A stretch of 64,000 bases of DNA, taken from NCBI GenBank assembly GCA_004557125.1, contig SFET01000015.1, positions 38,452-102,451 on the forward strand. The letters are read 5' to 3'. Position numbers and translations under genes: made by a program. The notes below the pieces were generated by a model. That model was not told the origin of the DNA, searched no databases, and saw only the letters and a list, made by a program, of their open reading frames with translations. Origin of the DNA: Clostridiales bacterium (lineage in GTDB: Bacteria; Bacillota; Clostridia; Christensenellales; Aristaeellaceae). Shown in pieces: positions 8,438 through 17,062 of the stretch; the stretch's first letter is position 1, and each line of letters starts with the position of its first letter.

Positions 8438-8917
8438 TCAGGCCCGGTCCATGGCCTCGGCCAGGGCATTGAGGGCGGCGTCCACCGTCTGGGAGCGCAC
8501 CTGGGCGCGGTCGCCGCAGAAGTGGAATTCATGGGCCTGCACGCCGTTTCTCCCGGCGACGCCCACGAACACCGTGCCCACGGGGGTCTCGGCGGTGCCG
8601 CCGTCGGGACCGGCCAGGCCGGTGGCGGACACGCCCCAGTCCGCGCCGCTGATCCTGCGCACGCCCTCGGCCATCTCCCGGGCGCACTGGGCGCTCACCA
8701 CGCCGACGGTCTCCACGGTCTCCCGGCGCACGCCCAGGATGCGGATCTTGCTCTCCGGGGCGTAGGTGACGTAGCTCTCGTCAATCACGCCGCTGGCGCC
8801 GGAGTTGGAGATCAGCGTGGCGGCGATCAGGCCGCCGGTGAGGCTCTCGGCGAAGCTCACGCGCTCGCCGCGGTCGCGCAGGCGCTCAAAGGCCGCGCGG
8901 GAAGGTTCGTTCTGCAT
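8438..8917 (-). CDS. CinA C-terminal family nicotinamide-nucleotide amidase (PncC-like)
   Basis: A 159-aa protein equivalent to the CinA C-terminal domain, which deamidates nicotinamide mononucleotide to nicotinate mononucleotide in NAD recycling. Motifs are SFAESLTGGLIAATLISNSGAS near the N-terminus (the Ser of AESLTGG is at the active site) and GLAGPDGGTAETPVGTV. The N-terminal molybdopterin-binding half of full CinA is absent, so it is PncC-like. The ATG at 8915-8917 has SD AAGGAGG six bases upstream; an in-frame ATG at 8938 is less likely. Confidence 0.88.
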   Translation of the reverse strand: MQNEPSRAAFERLRDRGERVSFAESLTGGLIAATLISNSGASGVIDESYVTYAPESKIRILGVRRETVETVGVVSAQCAREMAEGVRRISGADWGVSATGLAGPDGGTAETPVGTVFVGVAGRNGVQAHEFHFCGDRAQVRSQTVDAALNALAEAMDRA

Positions 8918-9076
8918 GCTGTGCCTCCTTGCAATCATGTCCTCAGGATGGACGGAAACGGTCGGAAAAATACCTCTGGCAATCGCCGGAGGATCAAAGA
9001 CATCGTGGGAGAACCTGTGAAATCGTGCCCGGCGACCGCGCAGCTGATTTCACCGGATGCACCGGCCGCGTTCGGA

Positions 9077-10336
9077 TCAGAACACGTCCAGCGGCTGCAG
9101 GCGCATGTTGCCCCACAGGCGCTCCTCCCAGGTGAAGCCCTCGTTCACCAGCGGATCGTCCAGCACCACGAACTGGCCGATGTCCTCGATGGTGTCGAAG
9201 TAGTTGCTGCCGCCGCCGATGCGGTCGGAGATCAGCGAGAGCTTGACCATGTACTCGCCCGGCGCGATGCCCGTTAAGGGGAAGCGCACGTTGAAGCTGT
9301 ACTCGCCGCCCTCCTTCACGTCGAAGGGCCGGGTCTGGGTCATGGCGATGGGCACGGCCACGTTGGTCTTGAGGATCAGCCGCAGCCGCACGTTGCGCTC
9401 GTTCAGATTGCTGCGGAAGGTGATGGCGAATTCGAAGTCGCTGTCCTGCTGGAATTCCATGTTCACCGAATTGAGCACCACCAGCTTCAGCATGCGCATG
9501 GTGTCGCCGCGGTTGCGGGGGCGGGTCATGGAGTTGAGGTCGCGCTCCACGTCGCGGTTGCCGGCGCCGCTGTACAGCTCGATGGCGTGCTCGGTGGTGC
9601 CGTCATAGAGCAGCTGCCCGTGGTCCAGAAACAGCGCGCGGCTGCACAGCTGGGACACGGTGCGCATGTTGTGGCTGACGTAGAGCACCGCGCGGCCGCT
9701 GCGGGCCACATCGCTCATCTTGTTCAGGCACTTCTGCTGAAAGGCGTGGTCGCCCACGGCCAGCACCTCGTCGCACACCAGCACGTCGGGGGCCAGGTTC
9801 GCCGCCACGGCGAAGCCCAGCTTGACGTACATGCCCGAGGAGTAGCGCTTCACGGGGGTGTCGATGAACTTGTCGATCTCGGAGAACTCCACGATCTCGT
9901 CCATCTTGCGGGAGATTTCCTTCTTGTTCATGCCGAGGATGGAGCCGTTGAGGTACACGTTTTCCCGGCCGGTCAGCTCCTGATGAAAGCCGGTGCCCAC
10001 CTCGAGGAGACTTGCGACCCGGCCGTGGATGCGGATTTCGCCCTGCGAGGGCGCGGTGATGCGGGAGATCAGCTTGAGCATGGTGGATTTGCCCGCGCCG
10101 TTTCTGCCCACCAGGGCCAGGGTGTCGCCGCGATCCACGTTGAAGCTGACGTCCTCCAGCGCCAGGAAGGTCTCGCCGTCGTGGCTGCTGCTGACGCCGA
10201 TCTTCCGGTTGGGATCCTCGCGGCCCAGCTTGCGGGCGATCCAGCTGTTCAGATCGCGGTAGAGCATGCCGCCGCCGATCATGCCCAGGCGGTACTGCTT
10301 GGATACGTGGTCCACTTCCAGCAAACGATCAGACAT
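9077..10336 (-). CDS. Polysaccharide ABC exporter ATP-binding protein (Wzt/TagH type)
   Basis: A 419-aa ATPase. Walker A is GRNGAGKS (77-84), the signature is YSSGMYVKLGFA, and Walker B is VLVCDEVLAVGD, all of the Wzt/TagH/RfbE subfamily that exports O-antigen, teichoic acid or other undecaprenyl-linked polymers. The C-terminal 140 residues form a beta-rich Wzt-type domain that, in homologues, recognises the polymer terminus. It follows the permease gene by 18 bases, with SD GGGAGG. It probably energises export of a cell-surface polysaccharide at the cytoplasmic face. Confidence 0.92.
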   Translation of the reverse strand: MSDRLLEVDHVSKQYRLGMIGGGMLYRDLNSWIARKLGREDPNRKIGVSSSHDGETFLALEDVSFNVDRGDTLALVGRNGAGKSTMLKLISRITAPSQGEIRIHGRVASLLEVGTGFHQELTGRENVYLNGSILGMNKKEISRKMDEIVEFSEIDKFIDTPVKRYSSGMYVKLGFAVAANLAPDVLVCDEVLAVGDHAFQQKCLNKMSDVARSGRAVLYVSHNMRTVSQLCSRALFLDHGQLLYDGTTEHAIELYSGAGNRDVERDLNSMTRPRNRGDTMRMLKLVVLNSVNMEFQQDSDFEFAITFRSNLNERNVRLRLILKTNVAVPIAMTQTRPFDVKEGGEYSFNVRFPLTGIAPGEYMVKLSLISDRIGGGSNYFDTIEDIGQFVVLDDPLVNEGFTWEERLWGNMRLQPLDVF

Positions 10337-10354
10337 ATTGCGCCTCCCCTCCCA

Positions 10355-11227
10355 TCAGACGGTGTCCATGAAGGTCTTTTCCACCCGGGAAAACAGGATC
10401 ACGCCCAGGATAAACACCAGCACCGTGACCAGGATGGAGAGCCAGTAGTAGTTCATGTAGGAACAGGCCGTGCCCAGATAGGCCGAGCGGAACAGCTCGA
10501 TCAGGGGCGTCATGGGGTTGAGCATGTACAGGCCCAGCAGGCTGGGGTACTTCTCCGCGATCATCGAGGCCGGATAGATCACCGGCGTGGCGTACATCCA
10601 CAGGTGCACGCCGAAGCTCACCAGCAGCGAAAGGTCGCGGTACTTCGTGGTCATCGACGATACGATGATGCCGAAGCCCAGCCCCAGCATGCCCAGCTGC
10701 AGAAGCATCAGCGGCGTCATCAGGATCAGATTGAGGCTCGGGCTGACCGCGGAGTTGGGCTGGAGGGCATAGTAGATCACGAAGCCCACGAACAGTGCAA
10801 ACTGCACGAAGAAGTGGATCAGCTGCGAGACCACCGTGGAGATGGGCACGCACAGCCGGGGGAAGTACACCTTGCCGAACAGGTTCCGGTTGGTGATGAA
10901 GGTGTTGGAGGTCTGCGTCAGGCAGTTGGCGAAGTATTGCCAGGCGATGTTGCCGCCCATGTAGAACAGGAAGCGGGGCATGCCGTCGGTGGGCAGGCCC
11001 GCGATGTTGCCGAACACCACCGTGAAGATCAGCGTGTTCAAAAGCGGCTGGATGATGACCCAGGCGGGGCCGAGGATCGTCTGCTTGTAGATCAGCGTGA
11101 AGTCCCGCTTCACCAGCATGGCGATCAGATCCCGGTAGTGCCAAAGATCCCGAAAATTGATATCGAACCATCCGGTCTTGGGACGAATGCGCGTCGTCCA
11201 GTAGCTGCCGGCGTGCGACTTGGCCAT
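10355..11227 (-). CDS. Polysaccharide ABC exporter permease (Wzm/TagG type)
   Basis: A 290-aa ABC-2 type permease with about six membrane helices. The amphipathic N-terminal block (FRDLWHYRDLIAMLVKRDF) and the segment NPMTPLIELFRSAYLG are typical of Wzm/TagG/RfbD. It forms the channel for the ATPase encoded next. The frame is open back to 11359, but the ATG at 11227 has SD AAGGGAGAG and gives the family N-terminus. A promoter lies at 11309-11337. It is transcribed away from an SGNH/AlgX-like gene that may modify the same polymer. Confidence 0.9.
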   Translation of the reverse strand: MAKSHAGSYWTTRIRPKTGWFDINFRDLWHYRDLIAMLVKRDFTLIYKQTILGPAWVIIQPLLNTLIFTVVFGNIAGLPTDGMPRFLFYMGGNIAWQYFANCLTQTSNTFITNRNLFGKVYFPRLCVPISTVVSQLIHFFVQFALFVGFVIYYALQPNSAVSPSLNLILMTPLMLLQLGMLGLGFGIIVSSMTTKYRDLSLLVSFGVHLWMYATPVIYPASMIAEKYPSLLGLYMLNPMTPLIELFRSAYLGTACSYMNYYWLSILVTVLVFILGVILFSRVEKTFMDTV

Positions 11228-11308
11228 GTTCGGAAAACTCTCCCTTCCGATATTCCGCTTGAAAATGGCGGATATCCCTGCATGGATATCCACAAACATC
11301 CATTCTGT

Positions 11309-11337
11309 ATTGTAGCATCTCCGGCCCACAGATGCAA
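11309..11337 (-). promoter_or_regulatory. Promoter of the Wzm/Wzt operon
   Basis: Minus strand TTGCAT (11332-11337), 17-base spacer, TACAAT (11309-11314). It lies back to back with a plus-strand promoter that begins 14 bases away. Confidence 0.7.
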
Positions 11338-11351
11338 GCGAAGTCCAAAAC

Positions 11352-11380
11352 TTGCCCAAAAGGCGTCATTCTGTTATAAT
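11352..11380 (+). promoter_or_regulatory. Promoter of the AlgX/AlgJ-like gene
   Basis: TTGCCC (11352-11357), 17-base spacer, TATAAT (11375-11380), reading toward the gene at 11476. Divergent to the exporter promoter, with the two -35 boxes 14 bases apart. Confidence 0.7.
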
Positions 11381-11475
11381 ATATTGTGGTAGAATCTGAG
11401 GTACAATAAAACTGCATTTCTATGCAGAAGCGCGCATTGTTCCAGAATGCGGGATATTTTTGAAAGGACCGATCT

Positions 11476-12714
11476 ATGAACGCACCCGAAAAGCCCGGAA
11501 AGCTGCAGCTGCGCATCGACATCATTCTGACGGTGCTGTTTCTTGCGGTGATCTTCTTCATGGGCGCCATGACCCTGCTGACCGACCTCCACGGCATCTA
11601 TGTGGCCGCCACCGATCAGAACAAGCTCGCCGCCTACGTGGACGACATCGACGATTGCTCCGCCTGGGACTACTTCGCCGCGCGCATCCGCTCGGTGGAC
11701 AACTACCTGGCCGGCAACGTCTACGGCGCGACGAAGCTGGGCTATGTCAACTCCAGCTTCCAGTACGCGCTGGGCAAGCGCATGATTAACACCGGCTCCA
11801 GCCAGATGCTCACGCTGAACTCCGGCCACCTGTACGACATTCAGAATTACGTCTCCATGGAGGGCGCGGTACAGAACATACAGGACATGCGCGTCGCCGC
11901 CGGGGAGATTCCCTTCCTCTTCGTCTACGAGCACCCCACCATCTATTCCGCCGGTCAGATGCCCGCGGGCTACGACGTGCTGGACTACTCCGACGAGATC
12001 GCCGCGGAGATCGTGGAGCGCATGTCCCGGACGGACATTCCCATGCTGGACAGCCGGGACGTGCTCACCGCCACCGGGCTTGATCTGAGTCAGTACCTGA
12101 TGTACACCGACCAGCACTGGGCCACCCGGGCCTCGCTGATCATGGCGCAGCGCATCGCCCAAGAGCTCTCCGATATGACCGGAATCGATCTGCACGCTGA
12201 ACGGCTGGACATCTCTCAATTCAACACCGAGACCTACCCGAAGCTCTTCCTGGGCAAGTACGGCCAGCGCATCGGCCCCTGGAACATCGATCCCGACGAC
12301 ATCACGATCTATTGGCCCAAGTACGATACGCGCATCCGTCGCTACACCAACTACCTGGGCGACATCACCGAGATCGAGGGCAGCTTCTACGACAGCGTGA
12401 TCCGCTGGAAGTACCTGCAGCCCGACGCGGGCAGGACGTGGAACATCAAGGCCTACTTCGACTACGGCCTCACCGAGAACCACGACATCTACACCAACCC
12501 CGACGGCGCGCCCTGCACCATCCTGCTTCTGAAGGATTCGTACAGCGCCTCCATCGGCAGCTTCCTCTCGCTGGTGGCGGAGAACGTAGTGGCGGTGGAC
12601 CTGCGCCGCAGCGAGCGGACCCTTCAGGAGTGGATCGACAGCTGTGAGCCCGACGCGGTGGTCGTGGCGTACAGCATGCAGATGCTCCGCGACGATGCGT
12701 ACGAATTCCAATAA
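11476..12714 (+). CDS. AlgX/AlgJ-like SGNH (DHHW-type) protein, membrane-anchored
   Basis: A 412-aa protein with one N-terminal transmembrane helix (about residues 14-36) and an extracytoplasmic domain. It carries the acetyltransferase/esterase signature of the AlgX/AlgJ and DHHW families: YTDQHWAT (the DxHW catalytic pair) in the middle and LLLKDSYSASIGSF (the nucleophile Ser block) toward the C-terminus. Such proteins O-acetylate or process exopolysaccharides outside the membrane. Its promoter is back to back with that of the Wzm/Wzt exporter, so a role in modifying the exported polymer is likely but inferred. SD GAAAGG precedes the ATG. Confidence 0.75.
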   Translation: MNAPEKPGKLQLRIDIILTVLFLAVIFFMGAMTLLTDLHGIYVAATDQNKLAAYVDDIDDCSAWDYFAARIRSVDNYLAGNVYGATKLGYVNSSFQYALGKRMINTGSSQMLTLNSGHLYDIQNYVSMEGAVQNIQDMRVAAGEIPFLFVYEHPTIYSAGQMPAGYDVLDYSDEIAAEIVERMSRTDIPMLDSRDVLTATGLDLSQYLMYTDQHWATRASLIMAQRIAQELSDMTGIDLHAERLDISQFNTETYPKLFLGKYGQRIGPWNIDPDDITIYWPKYDTRIRRYTNYLGDITEIEGSFYDSVIRWKYLQPDAGRTWNIKAYFDYGLTENHDIYTNPDGAPCTILLLKDSYSASIGSFLSLVAENVVAVDLRRSERTLQEWIDSCEPDAVVVAYSMQMLRDDAYEFQ

Positions 12715-12729
12715 GAGTTGCATAATCAT

Positions 12730-12768
12730 CGCGACGGTATGGCGTACAACCATACCGTCGCGCATTTT
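12730..12768 (+). terminator. Terminator after the AlgX/AlgJ-like gene
   Basis: Stem CGCGACGGTATGG (12730-12742) with its perfect complement at 12750-12762, then CATTTTG. About 16 bases after the stop codon. Confidence 0.8.
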
Positions 12769-12846
12769 GTTGACTTTGGCTCCGTTGCGCAAATCCCGTC
12801 GGCGGGATCGATTCCTACATTTTCTACGATTGCGTCCGCACGCAAC

Positions 12847-13680
12847 TCACATTTTCTCCGGCACGATGTGCAATATCATCAGCTCCGGGCGGTTGAACAG
12901 GCGCGGAATGGCGCTTTTGCACAGCCCGCGGCTGACGGCCAGCTGCCCCTCCTCCAGCGGATACAGCCCGGAGGTGTATTCCGGAAACCAGCCCTGATTC
13001 GGCGCCCACAGGCCGTCGAGCAGGCCGGGAATGCAGATCTGTCCGCCGTGGGCGTGGCCGCTGACCACCAGATCGAAGCCCGTGGCGTAGGAATCCACGC
13101 GCTCGGGGCGGTGGGCCATCAGCACGGTGAAGGTATCGTCCTGCGCCCGGCAGCCTTCGATCTGCGCCTGCCAGTCCGCGCGCGTCAGGCACAGCGGATC
13201 GTCCGTGCCCGCGATGCGAATGCCGCCAAGCTCCACCGAATCGCCCTCCAGCACGGTCGCGCCCATCTCCCGCAGCGCAGCCTTGATCTGTTTGTCCTCG
13301 CTGCCCTGGCATTCGTGGTTGCCGGTGGTGTACAGAACCGGCAGCTCGCCGGCCAGCCCCTCCACCAGCGCGCGCACGCCGTCCATTTCGTCGGGGGTCT
13401 CGCACATGTCGCCCACCAGCAGCAGCGCATCCGGATTTTCCGCGCGGATCGCGGCGATCAGCTCCCGCTGATCTTTGCCGAAGAAGCTGTCGTGCAGGTC
13501 GGTGGCGACGGCCAGCGTGACCTGGTTTTGCACCTTCGGCGAGGCGATCGTATAGACATCGACCTCCAGGCGCTGGGAGAGGGCGATGGGCAGCAGAATG
13601 CCCAGCAGCACAAGAACGGCTGCCAAAGCGATGGCTTTGATGGAATACATGTTTCTCTTCTTTCTGGTATTTCCGTGCAT
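12847..13680 (-). CDS. Membrane-anchored calcineurin-like metallophosphoesterase (YkuE-like)
   Basis: A 277-aa protein with an N-terminal hydrophobic helix (about residues 15-35) and a dimetal phosphoesterase domain. All the metal-binding motifs are present in order: TDLHD, VGDMCETPDE, GNHE, AHRPE and GHAHGGQ. It resembles YkuE-type cell-surface phosphoesterases; the C-terminus (GLLDGLWAPNQGWFPEYTSGLY) is also typical. It may act on phospholipid or cell-wall phosphodiesters; the substrate is not determinable. The ATG at 13680 has SD GGAGG eight bases upstream; an internal ATG at 13650 is possible. Confidence 0.87.
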   Translation of the reverse strand: MHGNTRKKRNMYSIKAIALAAVLVLLGILLPIALSQRLEVDVYTIASPKVQNQVTLAVATDLHDSFFGKDQRELIAAIRAENPDALLLVGDMCETPDEMDGVRALVEGLAGELPVLYTTGNHECQGSEDKQIKAALREMGATVLEGDSVELGGIRIAGTDDPLCLTRADWQAQIEGCRAQDDTFTVLMAHRPERVDSYATGFDLVVSGHAHGGQICIPGLLDGLWAPNQGWFPEYTSGLYPLEEGQLAVSRGLCKSAIPRLFNRPELMILHIVPEKM

Positions 13681-13749
13681 ACCGGATCCTCCGTGCAGAA
13701 ATTACCATTTGGACGAAATGGCGCTGCCCGGGGTTCCGGCGCCATGCCG

Positions 13750-13777
13750 CAAAAAATCCGCCCGGAATGCGGGCGGA
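13750..13777 (-). terminator. Terminator of the lipoate operon
   Basis: On the minus strand stem CCGCCC (13771-13776) / GGGCGG (13758-13763) is followed by ATTTTTT (13757-13751). It lies 65 bases after the lplA stop and separates the lipoate operon from the metallophosphatase gene. Confidence 0.8.
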
Positions 13778-13842
13778 AATTGCGGAATGCCGGTGGGCAC
13801 AGCCTGCGCGCGTCGGCGGAGGCTGCGAATGCGTATCTTCCC

Positions 13843-14823
13843 TCAGTCGGCGATCAGCGCAGCCATCTCGTCAACTGTGATGCGGTAGACCTTGCCCTCG
13901 ATGCCGTGTTGAAGCAGCGCCGCGCGCACGCTTTCCCGGTCGTAGCGGCTGCCGGTGATCGCATCGCAGATGGTCTTTGCGTCCAGCGTGGAGAAGAAGT
14001 CGCCGTAGACGGAGGCGGACTGAATCACGCCTTTGCGCACGTCGATCTTGAACTCCATCTTGCCGCCCGCGAAGCGGCCCGTGCGCTCGATGTTGAACCT
14101 GGGGTCCGCACCGAAGATGCATTCCCAGGCGGCGAACTTCTCCTGCGCCAGCTGGCGGATGCGCGCGTCGTCCTCGGGGGTGAGCTTGTATTCCTCGGTG
14201 CTGCCGCCCATGATGTGGCGTACCATGCCCGCCTTGAAGGCATGGGGATCCATGGGTGCGGGAAGGTGCTCGGAGATGTTGGTCACGCGGTCGCGCACGG
14301 ACTTGATGCTCTTGGAGAGGATCTTGTAGTCGTCCACGGTGGTGGAGGCCACCATCTGCTCGATGTCGGTGTCGAAGAGGAGCGATCCGTGGTGCACAAT
14401 GCTGTCGCCGAGGCGGTACTGGGCGTTGCCGGAGAACTTGCGGCCGTCGATGGTCAGGTCGTTGCGGCCATTGAAGGACGCGTTCACGCCCATCTCCCGC
14501 AGCGCGTCGATCACCGGGGCGATGTACTCGTGGAACTGAATCTCCCCCGCGTCCCGGTGCTGGATGAAGGTGAACTGCCAGCCGCCCAGATCGGTGTAGA
14601 TCGTGCCGCCGCCGCTCATGCGCCGCACCAGACGGATGCCGTGGGCGTCGGCGTAGGGCTTGTTGATCTCCTCCAGCACGTTCTGATACTTGCCCACCAT
14701 CAGCGTGGGCGTGGTCTGCCAGAACAGAAACACCGTGTCCGGCAGACGCTTCTCCACCGTGAAGTAGTACTCCAGGCCGAAGTTGTAGTATACGTCCGTG
14801 GAGCCGGTCTCAATATAGATCAT
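13843..14823 (-). CDS. lplA: Lipoate-protein ligase A (copy 1)
   Basis: A 326-aa ligase that adenylates lipoate (or octanoate) and transfers it to the lysine of a lipoyl domain. Family motifs are RRMSGGGTIYTDLGG (ligand-binding loop), RKFSGNAQ with the adenylate-binding Lys, and HHGSLLFDTD. A C-terminal accessory domain follows (about 245-326), so it is a full-length LplA. The start overlaps lipA by 14 bases and has SD GGAGG. Last gene of a four-gene operon with lipA, a free lipoyl domain and a second ligase. Confidence 0.92.
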   Translation of the reverse strand: MIYIETGSTDVYYNFGLEYYFTVEKRLPDTVFLFWQTTPTLMVGKYQNVLEEINKPYADAHGIRLVRRMSGGGTIYTDLGGWQFTFIQHRDAGEIQFHEYIAPVIDALREMGVNASFNGRNDLTIDGRKFSGNAQYRLGDSIVHHGSLLFDTDIEQMVASTTVDDYKILSKSIKSVRDRVTNISEHLPAPMDPHAFKAGMVRHIMGGSTEEYKLTPEDDARIRQLAQEKFAAWECIFGADPRFNIERTGRFAGGKMEFKIDVRKGVIQSASVYGDFFSTLDAKTICDAITGSRYDRESVRAALLQHGIEGKVYRITVDEMAALIAD

Positions 14824-15676
14824 GCACGTCCTCCAGTACCTCCCAGGCCTTGTAGGAGCTTCGGGCCAGCGGCGCGGAGGCCACGTGGCGGAAGCCCTTC
14901 TGAAGGGCCATCTCCTTGTAGCGGGCGAAGTCCTCCGGCGTGGCGTAGCGCGCCAGCGGATGGTGCTGCGGCGAGGGCTGCAGGTACTGGCCGATGGTCA
15001 GGATGTCGCAGCCGGTGTCCAGAATGTCGTCCATCAGGCGGCTGATCTGTTCCTCCGTCTCGCCCAGGCCCACCATGAAGCCGGTCTTGGTCAAGAGCGA
15101 GGGATCCTTCTTCTTGCAGTAGCGCAGCACGTCCAGCGAGCGCTGGTACCTCGCCTGGGGGCGTACGGCGGCCTGCAGCTCCTCCACGGTCTCCACGTTG
15201 TGGTTCAGCACCTCCGGATGGGCCGCGATCACCACGTCCAGCGCGTCGGTGTTCATCTTCATGTCGGAGATCAGCGTCTCCACCGTGGTGCCGGGGCAGA
15301 CCTCCCGGATGGCGCGCACGGCCTTTGCAAACTGCTCCGCACCGCCGTCGGGAAGGTCGTCGCGGGTGGAGCAGGTCAGCACCACGTGGCGCAGCCCCAG
15401 CTTCTTCGCCGCGCGGGCCACGTTCATCGGCTCCTCGGGATCCGGCGGCAGGGGCTTTCCCGTGGTCACGTTGCAGAAGCGGCAGTTGCGGGTGCAGATG
15501 CTGCCCAGAATCATGAACGTGGAGGTGTGCTTGCGGTAGCACTCGCCCAGGTTCGGGCAGTTGGCCTCCTTGCACACCGTGTTCAGGTTCAGATCGCGCA
15601 TCAGCTCGGCGACCTCGTTGACCGCCTCCGCATTGTAGCGCACCTTCAGCCATTCCGGCTTTCTCTTGTCCATCAT
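14810..15676 (-). CDS. lipA: Lipoyl synthase LipA
   Basis: A 288-aa radical-SAM enzyme that inserts two sulfurs into protein-bound octanoyl groups. The auxiliary cluster motif CKEANCPNLGEC lies near the N-terminus, the radical-SAM motif CTRNCRFC follows, and the C-terminal RSSY motif (serine ligand of the auxiliary cluster) is present. The ATG overlaps the stop of the lipoyl-domain gene (ATGA), showing translational coupling, and the 3' end overlaps lplA. The frame is open upstream to 15859 but that part reads antisense-like sequence through the lipoyl gene and is rejected. Confidence 0.95.
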   Translation of the reverse strand: MMDKRKPEWLKVRYNAEAVNEVAELMRDLNLNTVCKEANCPNLGECYRKHTSTFMILGSICTRNCRFCNVTTGKPLPPDPEEPMNVARAAKKLGLRHVVLTCSTRDDLPDGGAEQFAKAVRAIREVCPGTTVETLISDMKMNTDALDVVIAAHPEVLNHNVETVEELQAAVRPQARYQRSLDVLRYCKKKDPSLLTKTGFMVGLGETEEQISRLMDDILDTGCDILTIGQYLQPSPQHHPLARYATPEDFARYKEMALQKGFRHVASAPLARSSYKAWEVLEDVHDLY

Positions 15677-15915
15677 GCGCGAACCTCGAAGATCGCCACC
15701 GGGGACTCCACGTCCACCGTGTCGCCCTCCTCGCACAGCTGCTTCTTCAAAACGCCGCTCTCCGTGGCTTCGATCTGGTTGACCACCTTGTCGGTCTCGA
15801 TCTCGTAGAGGGGCTCGCCGGCCTGCACCGCGTCGCCCTCCTCCTTCAGCCAGGCGCACAGCACGCCGTTTTCCATCTCGGGGCGCAGCTTGGGCATCGT
15901 CAGTTTCTTTTCCAT
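15673..15915 (-). CDS. Free-standing lipoyl-domain protein
   Basis: An 80-aa protein made of a single biotinyl/lipoyl domain. The lipoyl-lysine sits in the E2-type hairpin EIETDKVVNQIEA, between two symmetrical half-barrels. There is no linker, peripheral-subunit-binding domain or acyltransferase core, so it is not a normal E2. It differs from GcvH, which is longer. SD AAAGGAT precedes the ATG at 15915. It sits between lplA2 and lipA and is coupled to lipA, so it is probably the dedicated substrate of these enzymes. No E1, E2 core or E3 is nearby; what it carries acyl or electrons for is unknown. Confidence 0.85.
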   Translation of the reverse strand: MEKKLTMPKLRPEMENGVLCAWLKEEGDAVQAGEPLYEIETDKVVNQIEATESGVLKKQLCEEGDTVDVESPVAIFEVRA

Positions 15916-15957
15916 ATTTGTATCCTTTCTCCGCATGCGCGGCGGTTGCAGTCTTTG

Positions 15958-16905
15958 TTATAACAGCAGCTCCATGAGCTCCTGGGCATGGGGTCCTGCC
16001 AGTTCAAAGCAGATTTTCGAGAAGCCGTCCGGATCGAGCCGGCTGCCGTTCAGCAGGGCTGCGGCTTGCTCCGCGTCGATGCACGGGGATTCGATCACAG
16101 TGTCGCTGAGGATTCCCTTCTTTGCCTTGTAGGCCACATGCAGCGGCTGTCCCGCGAAGCTGCCCGCACGCTCGTAAGAGAAGCTGGGGGTCTTGCCCCA
16201 GGTCCAGTCCCAGCTGCGGTACTTCTCGTTGCGCAGCCTGCGCACCTGCGCGCGCTGATCGTCCGTCAGCTCCACGCACTTGCTGCCCTCCGGGAGCACC
16301 TCCGCAAGCAGACGGCTGCGGAAGTCGGCGATGGACATGGGTTCGGCCAGGTGGTCGCGGATGTTCGTCACCGTGCAGATGGCCGACAGCGTGCCCTTGG
16401 TCTGAAAGGCGTCGTTCTTGGCATGGGCCGTGAATGCATCCAGCGATGCAAGGTCGCTCTCGAACAGCAGCGTGCCGTGGTGCAGGATCCGTCCGCCCGC
16501 GGCCTTCTGTGCGCTGCCGGAGATCTTCCTGTCGCCGATGGCGATGTCGCAGCTGCGATTCCTGTGGGCGGGAATGCCCATGCGGTTCAGCGCGGCGATC
16601 ACCGGATCGAGGAAGTGGTCGTAGTCCAGCGCTCCGTCGGCGCGCAGCATGTAGCTGTAGTTCACGTTGCCCAGGTCGTGGTAGACCGTGCCGCCGCCGG
16701 TCATGCGCCGCACCACCGGCACGCCGCGCCTGCGCAGCGCGTGGATGTTCACCTCGCGGCAGATGTTCTGATAGCAGCCCACCACGATGGCGGGCCGGTT
16801 CTGCCAGAGGTAGAACACGTCGTTCTCCGCAAAATTTTCGAAGACGAACTCCTCGAAGGCCTGGTTGTAGAAGGGATCGGTGGATTCGTTGATGAATGTA
16901 AGCAT
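15958..16905 (-). CDS. Lipoate-protein ligase A (copy 2)
   Basis: A 315-aa second lipoate-protein ligase, clearly related to the ligase at 13843-14823. Motifs are RRMTGGGTVYHDLGN, RKISGSAQK (adenylate Lys) and HHGTLLFESD, followed by the C-terminal domain. The ATG at 16905 has SD GGAAGGGG; the frame is open to 17058 but that extends beyond the promoter. First gene of the operon, 42 bases before the lipoyl-domain gene. Two ligases with one LipA suggests division of labour, for example free lipoate versus octanoate, or transfer between carrier proteins as with LplJ/LipL-type systems. Confidence 0.9.
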   Translation of the reverse strand: MLTFINESTDPFYNQAFEEFVFENFAENDVFYLWQNRPAIVVGCYQNICREVNIHALRRRGVPVVRRMTGGGTVYHDLGNVNYSYMLRADGALDYDHFLDPVIAALNRMGIPAHRNRSCDIAIGDRKISGSAQKAAGGRILHHGTLLFESDLASLDAFTAHAKNDAFQTKGTLSAICTVTNIRDHLAEPMSIADFRSRLLAEVLPEGSKCVELTDDQRAQVRRLRNEKYRSWDWTWGKTPSFSYERAGSFAGQPLHVAYKAKKGILSDTVIESPCIDAEQAAALLNGSRLDPDGFSKICFELAGPHAQELMELLL

Positions 16906-16956
16906 GCGCAACCCCTTCCCCGGCGGCGATTCGACTGTAAGTGTGACAGCGTGTTC

Positions 16957-16985
16957 ATTATAGCACAGGAAAATGACCATTTCAA
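16957..16985 (-). promoter_or_regulatory. Promoter of the lipoate operon
   Basis: Minus strand TTGAAA (16980-16985), 17-base spacer, TATAAT (16957-16962), about 50 bases before the lplA2 start. Confidence 0.75.
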
Positions 16986-17062
16986 CAGGCTTTCGGTTCT
17001 GCAAAATAAATTCGACCCACCGGATTGGTTGGAATTGGAGATAAGCTCTATAATGCACATAA

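Noticed and set aside
9077..12714. Complete capsule or O-antigen biosynthesis cluster
   Set aside because: Only the exporter pair and one modifying protein are present; no sugar-nucleotide synthesis genes or intact glycosyltransferases are adjacent.
14810..15859. Longer LipA beginning at 15859
   Set aside because: The extra 61 codons overlap the lipoyl-domain gene out of frame and have shadow-like composition.
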